Below, piece by piece: positions 56,280-64,000 of a DNA stretch of 64,000 nucleotides (the first letter of the stretch is position 1; each line of letters opens with the position of its first letter). The translations under genes were made by a program, and so were the position numbers. The notes under the pieces are model-generated. The model worked only from the letters and a program-made list of their open reading frames with translations. It did no database searches and had not been told where the DNA came from. The DNA is from Nitrospirales bacterium (GTDB lineage: Bacteria; Nitrospirota; Nitrospiria; Nitrospirales; UBA8639): positions 434,001-498,000 of the forward strand of contig JALDRJ010000002.1 of assembly GCA_031315865.1 (NCBI GenBank), written 5' to 3'.

Positions 56280-56891
56280 TAGATGTGATGTATCAATTTT
56301 TTCTTGAAATGTTTGAGGCAGGACCTTATGAGATCGACAAAGAATTCTCTCTACGGCCCGTGAGTATACCTGTTTTCGACCCTGAATGTCTTTATATTTC
56401 AGCACCGTTTGGCAGAATTACACAGAACTGATTCGGATGCATCTATGCCCTCCAACATACCTAGGCAAACACAACTAAATTAAAACTTAAAACTTTGTTA
56501 TTGATGTTTCAGACAGCAGGCAGTATAATTTATTTTCATTAAATTCGAATCCGTTTATAGGTTTTATTTCTATGCTGTTATTAAGACTCAAATCCGAAGA
56601 GGAGACAACATAGAGAAGGGAATATAGAGAAGGAATTAATGAGAGAATACAACGTGGCGAGGCTCATAAGATTAAATTTATAATGCCCTCATCGTTTCTA
56701 ACGACTTACTCGCTGCACCACACAATCCGTTAATTCAGTTGACCCGTCAGTCAGCACATCCCCTCCTCTCACAAGCAATTTCCATTTGATTTTTCTTGTT
56801 ATTCATTTTTTCAAGAAAATGAAATTTTTCTGTTTTTAGCACCCACAGGCAGTACATTTAATTCATCACATGGTTCGGAAGGAGGAAGTAT
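56280..56891. other. AT-rich gene-free stretch upstream of a PEP-CTERM gene
   Basis: About 610 bases, strongly AT-rich from 56460 to 56880. No coding frame, repeat array or RNA gene is visible. It should contain the promoter for tRNA-Arg (to the left) and for the PEP-CTERM gene (to the right), but no box pair is convincing. A sigma-54 type -24/-12 element was looked for and not found. Confidence 0.5.
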
Positions 56892-57704
56892 ATGAAACAC
56901 ATCGCAGCAACCGTAGCAGTGATACTCGCCATGACGAGTCCTGTTTTGGCTGCACCGTTTGAGCTTAATTTCATGCCAGGGTCTGCATTAGAATTTATTC
57001 AAAATGGCCCAGCCACAGATCCTGATGGACATGGCAACAAGGACGTCGATCGGCTAATAGTAAATGTCGGCCCAGGTGCCCCAAGCACCACAACGGCCAC
57101 AACCTCAGCTTGGTCGGCGAAAGACGATTCCTCATCGGCCAAGTGGTCAGCCTCCCAGCTATATGGTTGGAACGGTGGCCTTGGCATTTGCAATCAAGGT
57201 GAAGGACTAATTATCCCAAGCCCTTATAATGACTCGTGCAGTAGCAGCAGTTCAAATGTTGAACATCCAGGCGATAATAGTGGTCGTAAAGATTTTTACT
57301 TGATTGAATTTTCTAAGCCAGTCGTAATCACTTCAGCGATGCTAACTGTCTGGGATCCAACTAATTATTACGATTATGATCTTTCCTACTGGCAAGGGAC
57401 TGGTCCCGCACCTGATTTCGCATCAAACACAGGTTATGGGTTCTTAGGCACAGAGCAAACTTTTTTTCAGAACGCAAAAAACAGTTCGGGTTCTCTTCAC
57501 ACAGCCAACCTATCCGGAATCCCAGGCGGAGGCGGGGCGGACTGGCTTCTCATTGGTACCAAATATGACCATAGTAATGACGCTATTAAACTCAAGAAAC
57601 TGTCATTTGCCACAGTCCCGGTTCCACCCGTTGCCATTCTCTTTGGCACTGGGTTAGCAGGCCTCATCGGTCTCGCGCGACGCAAAGGCCTACTCAACAA
57701 ATAA
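56892..57704 (+). CDS. PEP-CTERM sorting-signal protein, exported (VPxP variant)
   Basis: A 270-residue secreted protein with signal peptide (1-20, MTSPVLAAP) and a C-terminal sorting tail: VPVPPVAILFG (the VPxP form of the PEP motif), hydrophobic TGLAGLIGLA and basic RRKGLLNK. The body is rich in Ser, Gly and Asn. A very strong ribosome site (GGAAGGAGGAAG) and a strong terminator suggest high expression. Its exosortase must lie elsewhere in the genome. Confidence 0.87.
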   Translation: MKHIAATVAVILAMTSPVLAAPFELNFMPGSALEFIQNGPATDPDGHGNKDVDRLIVNVGPGAPSTTTATTSAWSAKDDSSSAKWSASQLYGWNGGLGICNQGEGLIIPSPYNDSCSSSSSNVEHPGDNSGRKDFYLIEFSKPVVITSAMLTVWDPTNYYDYDLSYWQGTGPAPDFASNTGYGFLGTEQTFFQNAKNSSGSLHTANLSGIPGGGGADWLLIGTKYDHSNDAIKLKKLSFATVPVPPVAILFGTGLAGLIGLARRKGLLNK

Positions 57705-57735
57705 TCGCCGACGCGACAATATTCGTTTCTCACAT

Positions 57736-57772
57736 AAAAGGCAGAAGGTGAATAAATCACCTTCTGCCTTTT
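57736..57772 (+). terminator. Intrinsic terminator after the second PEP-CTERM gene
   Basis: A perfect 16-bp stem (AAAAGGCAGAAGGTGA with its complement) around a 5-base loop ATAAA, followed by T-rich sequence, 32 bases after the stop codon. It is symmetrical enough to work in both directions. Confidence 0.92.
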
Positions 57773-58015
57773 CCTTTTCCACCAATGGAGTCAAGTCTAA
57801 AGTTTAATAGTTTTAGCTGTTTTGACAGTTTCAAAATTTTTATTGAAATCAGATCTATGTATAAAAAATTCTCGTTTTGACTCGAATTTTTCAGGCTTCA
57901 CCCAAAGGCCCAAGAGTCACCTAGGCCTTTTGGGGAATAGTGAATGGATTCCCGTCTCATGTGTACTGAAAGCTCATCCATTCATCTTGCTCATTCATCC
58001 CTCAGGGAGGTCTCC

Positions 58016-58315
58016 ATGACTATCACAGAACATATTCACCAAGACCGGTTAGAGGTGCGATTCAAAGGAATTCTCGATCATACGGTGGGACCGGCCTGTG
58101 AACGCGCCATTCGGCATGCCCATGCACTGGGCCACAAACGGCTTCAACTCAACCTCGCGGATGTCACGGCTGTAGAGAAGGTCAGCTTAGGCACGCTCTG
58201 CTTTGCGCTTCATACTGTCCGACAACTTGGAATCGAAGGCACCGTCTTGAACGCTCCAGATGACATCAAAACCATTCTGTCTGAACTGGACAGTACCGCG
58301 ATTGGCCGGTGTTAA
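58016..58315 (+). CDS. STAS-like protein with altered phosphorylation site
   Basis: A 99-residue STAS-type domain: RLEVRFKGILDHTVGPACE (11-29), then LQLNLADVTAVEKVSLGTL (43-61). The position of the canonical Asp-Ser-Ser/Ala-Gly reads Glu-Lys-Val-Ser, so the phosphorylated Ser is replaced by Lys and the domain is unlikely to be switched by a serine kinase. The ATG at 58016 has a good GGGAGG site; the longer frame does not. It is convergent with the caspase-FGE gene, 11 bases apart. Confidence 0.78.
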   Translation: MTITEHIHQDRLEVRFKGILDHTVGPACERAIRHAHALGHKRLQLNLADVTAVEKVSLGTLCFALHTVRQLGIEGTVLNAPDDIKTILSELDSTAIGRC

Positions 58316-58326
58316 ATATCTGGCCG

Positions 58327-60480
58327 TTACTTTACGCTTTTCGCACATCGAAACCCTGTTTGATCATCGGAATTTTCGGGAGGTTGTGAAGCACGGGTTT
58401 TGATCGAGTGATAGGTATACCAAGATCCACCCCGTTTAACTTTTTCAGTCCCTGTTGCCGGACCTTGAGGATTCTGGGAAGGACTTGCATGATAATAGCG
58501 AAGTTCATACCAATCCGCCGTCCATTCCCACACGTTGCCGGTCATATCATGGAGTCCCCAGGGATTGGGGTCATAGGAGCCAACCAGCGCCGTGCGCTCA
58601 TACCCGTCATCATAGCCAGGGAAACTCGGTTCAACTTGAAAAACAGTGTTTGCGTATGCATCAGCCATGTTGCCTACCCGGCGCGTGCCTGGAGCGTCAC
58701 TCCCCCACCAATGTTCTGACTCTGTTCCCGCGCGCGCAGCATATTCCCACTCCGCTTCCGTGGGAAGCCGCTTTCCTGTCCATCGGCAATAAGCCTCAGC
58801 ATCATACCAGGACACTTGGACGACCGGATGTAAGTCCAACCTCACGTCCGACTGACTGTTTGAACCCGAAGGTCGCTTCCATGTAGCCTTTGGAACTTCT
58901 TCTATCTCCCATGTCGTGCCGGAAAAAAAGCCCGTTGATTTGACCAGCGCCGAGGCGGTGCCTTTCTGACCGACGGTGCTCTGATAATTTTCTCCATCGA
59001 CAAACTTTTGAAAATCCCGGTTCGTCACTTCATGCCGATCCAAATAATAGGCCGGCAGGGTGACTCGATGCCGTGGAGCATAATCGGCATTGCGGACTGG
59101 CAGACAAAACTCGACTTTAAAAATGGAGTCCCACTCACACACCTCTTCCGGCGCAGAGCCCATCCAGAATTCGCCTTGTTCGATGAGCACCATGCCCTCC
59201 GGCGCTTTTCCAATCACAGTGGTTATATCAGCGGGCAAGGCAGGTCGCTGTGGACGCACACGAACTTCCCGCACTGGTGCAGACGGATCGTTCTGGACCT
59301 GATCAAGGTGCACGTCAGCCTCCCTTAACCCTTCGAAAGCCTGCAAAGCATCTGGCCGATGAGGATTTTCATCGGGGAAATCTTGCAAAAACTTCGAGAG
59401 TGCTGAACGACGTTCATGCTCTGGGATCACGGTCTGCCTAACATAGGCTTCGACGGACTGCCAGGCCTGCTCCAGATTGGCAAAATACTCCGATCGCTTC
59501 TCGAGATTTCGATACGTCTCGAGGTTAACCGGAGCTATCGCATCAGCTTGCTGCGCACGACCCAAATCACCAACCGCATGTGCCAATGGCAAACGATTAT
59601 CATACCGCCCCTCGATCGACGGATGTTGGCTGCTCTTCGTACTGGCCTTGACCAGCCGATACGTGTGATCGAAGAGTTCTCGTAATTCGACGATCCCATT
59701 GCGGTTTGTATCGGCCGATCCTTCCAGTCCGGTCAATAAGGCACAGGTAAACGCCCCATGTCCACCACAGAATTGCCGGCCCTCTTGGGAAAACTCTGCG
59801 GCGGTCGAAGATGACATTACAGCCACACCATCCTGAGCTTGTCCCATGGCCTCGAGCAAGCGATTAATATCGGCAGCTCCAGCCGACCGTCTGGTCAACA
59901 TCGTCTGTGAAGCGGCAAAGGCTCCAGTATGACAGGCGTCGAGCAACAACACGATTTTCCTCGCCTTGCTGCGCTCTATTTGTCGAATCAAATCATGTCG
60001 GCTAATCCCTTGCGCCTCCGGCAGGTTCGGATCAGCCTCATGCGTGAGAAAATAGAGGTCTTGCCCACTCGAGTCCAAAAGCCCATGCATTGCCAAAAAG
60101 AGTACGACCAAATCTTCCGGTTCCGCACGGCGTAACACTTCCCTTACCGTCTGCAAAAAACCCCCACGCGTCACTTGTTCATTTACCAAGACCTGAAAGT
60201 GATCCGATGGAATGTGACTCGTAAAATGCCTAACGTAGAACTGGTGCAAGGCAGTGGCATCATCGTCGGCATATTCAAGCGTCAAACCAGCATGCCGGTA
60301 GATCGAGACTCCCACAAACACGCCCCACACTGAACCAATCTCTTCGCCAGTGCTCGGTGAGGCCAGAATGCCTCGCTCATCGGCATAGAGCGGTGTTGTC
60401 CCGAGCACGATCGCGCAAAAGAACGCAAGGCAGATGCCACAATCAGACTTGCCGCTCCATCGTTGAAAAGAGACTTCCAT
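58327..60480 (-). CDS. Exported caspase-like (C14) protease fused to an FGE/sulfatase-modifying-like domain
   Basis: A 717-residue protein. A signal peptide (about 14-33, ending PLYA) is followed by a caspase p20-like domain (about 50-290) with the catalytic His132 in LAMHGLLDSSG and Cys183 in LLLDACHTGAF. A linker (300-420) leads to a domain of the formylglycine-generating-enzyme fold (about 425-717): PEGMVLIEQGEFWMGSAPEE, YYLDRHEVTNRDFQKFV, RLPTEAEWEYAARAG, NVWEWTADWY and the final TGFRCAKS. The cysteine pair that makes true FGE active is absent (RGGSWYTYHSIKTR), so this domain is likely a binding module. Metacaspase-FGE fusions exist in other bacteria, but exported ones are unusual. Confidence 0.88.
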   Translation of the reverse strand: MEVSFQRWSGKSDCGICLAFFCAIVLGTTPLYADERGILASPSTGEEIGSVWGVFVGVSIYRHAGLTLEYADDDATALHQFYVRHFTSHIPSDHFQVLVNEQVTRGGFLQTVREVLRRAEPEDLVVLFLAMHGLLDSSGQDLYFLTHEADPNLPEAQGISRHDLIRQIERSKARKIVLLLDACHTGAFAASQTMLTRRSAGAADINRLLEAMGQAQDGVAVMSSSTAAEFSQEGRQFCGGHGAFTCALLTGLEGSADTNRNGIVELRELFDHTYRLVKASTKSSQHPSIEGRYDNRLPLAHAVGDLGRAQQADAIAPVNLETYRNLEKRSEYFANLEQAWQSVEAYVRQTVIPEHERRSALSKFLQDFPDENPHRPDALQAFEGLREADVHLDQVQNDPSAPVREVRVRPQRPALPADITTVIGKAPEGMVLIEQGEFWMGSAPEEVCEWDSIFKVEFCLPVRNADYAPRHRVTLPAYYLDRHEVTNRDFQKFVDGENYQSTVGQKGTASALVKSTGFFSGTTWEIEEVPKATWKRPSGSNSQSDVRLDLHPVVQVSWYDAEAYCRWTGKRLPTEAEWEYAARAGTESEHWWGSDAPGTRRVGNMADAYANTVFQVEPSFPGYDDGYERTALVGSYDPNPWGLHDMTGNVWEWTADWYELRYYHASPSQNPQGPATGTEKVKRGGSWYTYHSIKTRASQPPENSDDQTGFRCAKSVK

Positions 60481-60651
60481 TGGACAACGCCCTTAAAAAC
60501 GACCGAGAATTTTCCGGAAACCCGGAAGAGATGGTGCGTGCGTATTGTGACGCACTCATGAAACATCGTCAATCATCTCAAAAGTTGGAAACCCTAAGAT
60601 TGACTCTATGTCGCGCGACTGGGGAGACAGCAAGAAAAGGAGCGAGAAAAT

Positions 60652-61581
60652 CTAAGAGGGAACGGCATTCAAGAACGAGTGTTCAGCCATGTCGACGACA
60701 TGCCGAATGTCTTCATCATTCCCGAGATTCATCTGAAAAAATGACGCGTATTCAGGAATAGCTTCGGCGATGTTCGAGAGGATCGTCACGAGATCCTGCG
60801 GAGTCAGGGCAAAATACTGTTGACCGAGAATCAGCAACTCATGAAGTCGCTGCTCATCCGTGGGATCACACCACAAGTCGGCTAACCGGCCAGAGATCAT
60901 CACACATACGACAATCATTTGATGTTCGTCGGACGCTTCAGCCAACACGACATCATGGCTCCCACGAACAGCAACACGCATCACATCTGGCAATTCCCAC
61001 ATTTCGGCAAGCCAACTTCCGACTTCGCTATGATCGCTGCCGAAACGTTCCCGTTCATATTGTTGAAGCAATTGGTGATTGGAGCCCGCATGGCTGTAAA
61101 TTTCCCCGTACTCGCCGCCAAACACTTCACTGAGGACCAACATACCCAAATCCTGCAACAGCGCAGCGAGGAATATTTCTTCGTAGTGGGGCACTTGCGC
61201 CCACCTGCCGAGGATCCGCGCGGCCACACTGGACAAAATGGAACGATGCCAATATCGAGTCTGGTCGAATGACACGCCCTGCTTCTTCTTTAGATCGCGA
61301 TACAAGGAAAAACAAAAGGCCAACGTGGCAATGGAGTTCATGCCTAATAATGTCACGGCTTGCGTCACAGTCGTGACTTTATGTCGCGCCCCGCCGTAAA
61401 AGCTCGAATTGGCGACATTCAGGAGCTTCGCGACAAAAGATGGATCTTTACTGACCGTATCTGCCATTTTTTGACAGTCGACCGATTCGTCTCGACACAT
61501 CTGCAGGACTTGTAGCGGAAGACTGGGAATGGCCGGCAATGTCTTGCAATTCTTGATGCGCTGCAGCAGTTGCTGATCCAT
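60652..61581 (-). CDS. HDOD-domain signalling protein
   Basis: A 309-residue HDOD protein: the domain spans about residues 10-210, with LPAIPSLPLQVLQMCRDES (14-32), VANSSFYGG, TVTQAVTLLGMNSIATLAFC and later LLQDLGMLVLSEVFG. HDOD proteins occur in c-di-GMP and two-component networks, but lack HD hydrolase residues and have no known reaction. It lies upstream of the caspase-FGE gene on the same strand with 171 bases between. Confidence 0.9.
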   Translation of the reverse strand: MDQQLLQRIKNCKTLPAIPSLPLQVLQMCRDESVDCQKMADTVSKDPSFVAKLLNVANSSFYGGARHKVTTVTQAVTLLGMNSIATLAFCFSLYRDLKKKQGVSFDQTRYWHRSILSSVAARILGRWAQVPHYEEIFLAALLQDLGMLVLSEVFGGEYGEIYSHAGSNHQLLQQYERERFGSDHSEVGSWLAEMWELPDVMRVAVRGSHDVVLAEASDEHQMIVVCVMISGRLADLWCDPTDEQRLHELLILGQQYFALTPQDLVTILSNIAEAIPEYASFFQMNLGNDEDIRHVVDMAEHSFLNAVPS

Positions 61582-61885
61582 AGGGAAGTTTCTCTGTAAC
61601 TACTTTTGCAGAGAGGAGGCTGAGTCACCCTCCTGTTGACTCACAATTGGTACTCCTATTCATCGGTCATTGTGAATCCAACTTGAGCTATGTTTTTCCA
61701 TTTCATCGTCCTTGTTTTTCATTGTTTTGATTCCCGTAGACTCCCCGGACCTCGTTCTCATTCGAGGACACTCTTACCTCACCTCGACGCTTCGCGGACC
61801 ATGCCAGTCCACGGCATGCGTGTGATCTGGAGCTCCTCTTGTGTATGAACGTTTAAAGGGTTAGAAAATGTGTGAAAACGAAAAA
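61582..61885. other. Gene-free stretch
   Basis: About 300 bases between the HDOD gene start and the miaB stop, both minus strand. It is T-rich on the plus strand at 61685-61745. No coding frame, hairpin or repeat is clear; a promoter for the HDOD gene is expected. Confidence 0.4.
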
Positions 61886-63268
61886 CTAAAGAGGGGCATC
61901 GATGGGGCGCCCGAATAACGTGGAGGCCGAGGCATCTTTCACTATGATCGAGAGAAGTTCTCCCGGCCCACAGATATGAAGCGATTTATCCCACACAACC
62001 GTGGTGTTGTGTTCCGTATGCCCCACCCATTGTGAAGAGGATTTTTTCGCATCGCCTTCAATCAATACTTCAACCGTCCGTCCGATCCACTCGCGGTTTT
62101 TCCGAAGAGAAAACTGTTTTTGGAAGTCTATCAGTTCCGCAACCCGCTCGATCTTGACTGATTCAGGGATATCATCGGAAAATTTTCTGGCCGCAATCGT
62201 ATTTTTTCGTTCAGAATATTTAAAGACATACGATGAGAGATATCCGACCTCCTCCATGAGACGATAAGTGTCTCGAAATTCTGTGTCCGTTTCCCCGCTG
62301 AACCCACAGATGATATCGGTCGTAATGGGAATGTCTCCCCGTCGACGAATCTCTTCGACGAGATGAAGGTATTCCGCCCGAGTGTAACACCGGCCCATCG
62401 CTTCCAACACACGGTCATTCCCTGATTGAACCGGCAGATGAATATGACTACAGACCTTTGGATGCTGTGCCACGGCATCTAGCAAGGCGGGAGGAAAGTC
62501 TTTCGGATGCGGAGACATAAACCTCACTCGTTCTATACCTGAAAGATCAGCGATGGCGACAACCAACCGGGCAAAGTCCCAATCCTCAAATCGATAAGAA
62601 TTGACGTTTTGCCCGAGGAGCGTGATCTGTTTGTACCCCTTTTCGACAAGGTGTTGCGCTTCATGCAGAATGCCCCGTGGGTCGCGCGAACGCTCCCGCC
62701 CTCGAGTGTACGGCACGACGCAAAACGTACAAAAATTGTCACACCCGCGCATCACCGCGATCCAGGCATTTACCCCTTCGGTACGCTCAGGGATGATGCG
62801 CTCATAGGTTTCATACTCCGAGAGATCGACGGAAAGTCCCTGCGTTTGAGTCTCGATGGCCTTGGTCAACAACTGAGGCAATTGGCGATAGCCATCAGGG
62901 CCAACCAGCACATCGATAAAGGGCTGTGTTTCCAGCAATTCTTGCTTGAGATTTTGCGCCATACATCCCAGGACTCCGATCACCAGGCCTCGTTCCTTCT
63001 TCAGATTCTTGAGGTTCCCTAGATGACCGTATACGCGGTTGTGTGCGTTTTCACGAATTGCACAGGTGTTCAATAAGACGACATCCGCATGGTCGCAATG
63101 ATCGGTGAAGGCAAAACCCTGTCGTTTGAGGAGCGACCGCACCAACTCCGTATCATACTCGTTCATTTGGCAGCCGAACGTCTCGATATACACATGACGC
63201 GTATCCTGAGAAGACTCTGGCGCCGGAACGTCGGTCTCGAACGGATGAATGAGTTCTTGATGGATCAT
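61886..63268 (-). CDS. miaB: tRNA-2-methylthio-N6-dimethylallyladenosine synthase
   Basis: Radical SAM methylthiotransferase that adds a methylthio group to i6A37 in tRNAs. The N-terminal UPF0004 domain carries Cys33 in ETFGCQMNEYDTE and the Cys in LNTCAIREN and GVLGCMAQN; the radical SAM cluster is in GCDNFCTFCVVPYTRGRERS; a C-terminal TRAM domain ends the 460 residues. It begins 18 bases after the mtaB stop, so the two sister enzymes are co-transcribed. Confidence 0.95.
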   Translation of the reverse strand: MIHQELIHPFETDVPAPESSQDTRHVYIETFGCQMNEYDTELVRSLLKRQGFAFTDHCDHADVVLLNTCAIRENAHNRVYGHLGNLKNLKKERGLVIGVLGCMAQNLKQELLETQPFIDVLVGPDGYRQLPQLLTKAIETQTQGLSVDLSEYETYERIIPERTEGVNAWIAVMRGCDNFCTFCVVPYTRGRERSRDPRGILHEAQHLVEKGYKQITLLGQNVNSYRFEDWDFARLVVAIADLSGIERVRFMSPHPKDFPPALLDAVAQHPKVCSHIHLPVQSGNDRVLEAMGRCYTRAEYLHLVEEIRRRGDIPITTDIICGFSGETDTEFRDTYRLMEEVGYLSSYVFKYSERKNTIAARKFSDDIPESVKIERVAELIDFQKQFSLRKNREWIGRTVEVLIEGDAKKSSSQWVGHTEHNTTVVWDKSLHICGPGELLSIIVKDASASTLFGRPIDAPL

Positions 63269-63286
63269 GGCAAGACTGCGCGCGAA

Positions 63287-64000
63287 TCAACTAGGCAAGA
63301 GCGACAAAGGAGAGACAGAAATCCGTTCAGCGGTCGAATCATTCGACGGGTCATCGGTCAATTGACCAAGAGCTAAGCCGTCAATCAGCCCGGAAATCCT
63401 AACCGGTCGGATCGTATTCGCGAGATCTTCCTCCGAACGCACGCCAACCTTCACATAGTGGTCGGTCAGGCCGGTCCAAAGGCCTGAAGCCTTTTGCGTT
63501 TCAAATAACACGGAGACATCCTGAAACATCATACGCCGGTAAAATTGAAGACGCTTCTCTCGTGAGACCGCCGCGAGCGCCTGACTTCGTCGCCTGATGA
63601 TCGCCGGTGAGACCGGGTTGGAGTGTTTGGCTGCGGCTGTACCAGGCCGACTTGAAAAACTGAACACATGCAAATAGGCAAAAGGAAGGTCGTTGATCAA
63701 CGATTGCGTGTTGGCAAATTCCTGCTTACCCTCACCCGGAAATCCAACCATGATGTCCGTGCCGACGCAAAGATCAGGGATCACGCGAACGGCTTTTTCG
63801 ATGAATAGGGAATACTCACGAGCAGAATACCGGCGATTCATCGCCTTCAGGATTCGGTCATCACCACTTTGCAGCGGGATATGCAGGTATCGACATAGCT
63901 TCTCCGAACTCCCCATATACTCCAACAATCCATCCGGCACCGTCGTGGGTTCTATCGAGGAAATACGAATACGGTCAATTTCAGGAAGGTCTTCAAGTCG
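63287..64000 (-). CDS. mtaB: tRNA (N6-L-threonylcarbamoyladenosine-C2)-methylthiotransferase MtaB (partial, cut by window edge)
   Basis: The C-terminal 237 residues of a second radical SAM methylthiotransferase; the N-terminus lies beyond the window. ISSIEPTTVPDGLLEYM, LCRYLHIPLQSGDDRILKAM and MVGFPGEGKQEFANT match MtaB, which modifies t6A37, better than RimO or MiaB. The C-terminal region (about 170-237 of the visible part) resembles the TRAM domain. It lies directly upstream of miaB. Confidence 0.85.
   Translation of the reverse strand, partial: RLEDLPEIDRIRISSIEPTTVPDGLLEYMGSSEKLCRYLHIPLQSGDDRILKAMNRRYSAREYSLFIEKAVRVIPDLCVGTDIMVGFPGEGKQEFANTQSLINDLPFAYLHVFSFSSRPGTAAAKHSNPVSPAIIRRRSQALAAVSREKRLQFYRRMMFQDVSVLFETQKASGLWTGLTDHYVKVGVRSEEDLANTIRPVRISGLIDGLALGQLTDDPSNDSTAERISVSPLSLLPS

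Noticed and set aside
56106-56405. Minus-strand open frame reading like a small protein
   Set aside because: It is the tRNA-Arg gene read as protein (VAQWIEHLTTDQEV is a well-known artefact).

Overview
The window reads as a slice of a bacterial chromosome of mixed housekeeping and lineage-specific genes. By eye the base composition is near 50% GC. Several traits point to Nitrospirota, most likely a Nitrospira-like nitrifier: the gene order ccsA-hemA-hemC-cobA/hemD, a small His-rich SmbP-type metal-binding protein, multiheme cytochrome c, PEP-CTERM sorted proteins, many TPR proteins and Gram-negative envelope genes (Lnt, LolC/D, porin). This assignment is inference from gene content; no rRNA or other decisive marker lies in the window. 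There is no IS element, prophage or CRISPR array that I can see.

Left part (1-9.5 kb): a minus-strand haem operon (ccsA/hemX-like, hemA, hemC, cobA-hemD fusion cut by the window edge), then rsmI, a TusA-like protein, an exported protein with a near-consensus promoter and a clear terminator, tRNA-Leu(CAA), recG and divergent rpmB. From 9.5 to 17.3 kb on the plus strand: a PEP-CTERM protein, lnt, prfB with its programmed +1 frameshift, lysS, lolC and lolD. From 17.3 to 28.7 kb, mostly minus strand: a coiled-coil lipoprotein with a ComEA-like hairpin domain, a nitrilase-family hydrolase, a tight cluster of deacetylase-like protein, five-haem cytochrome c, rhodanese and SmbP, several conserved unknowns, an apparently exported flavodoxin, and a XerC/D recombinase.

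From 28.8 to 42.5 kb there is a long, mainly plus-strand core: a TPR/periplasmic-binding fusion, a site-2 protease, trpS, the glycolytic run gap-pgk-tpiA-secG, ilvE on the other strand, then rplU-rpmA-obgE-proB-nadD-rsfS and bioB. From 42.6 to 49.6 kb lie a porin, a large FtsX-type permease, a LuxR-type regulator, a class 1A-like dihydroorotate dehydrogenase, the ABC ATPase that probably serves the permease, and a ComF-like phosphoribosyltransferase. From 49.6 to 64 kb come a solitary mraZ, a RusA-like resolvase, a STAS-PilZ pair, HEAT and TPR proteins (one fused to a 2-oxoglutarate oxygenase), tRNA-Arg(ACG), a second PEP-CTERM protein, a degenerate STAS protein, an exported caspase/FGE-like fusion, an HDOD protein, miaB and a partial mtaB.

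The items most worth a second look are the exported caspase-FGE fusion whose FGE part lacks the catalytic cysteines, the coupled deacetylase/cytochrome/rhodanese/SmbP cluster, the exported flavodoxin, the split ABC exporter wrapped around pyrD and a one-domain LuxR regulator, and a possible PD-(D/E)XK-like unknown. None is proven to be a new system; each is flagged with what would test it.
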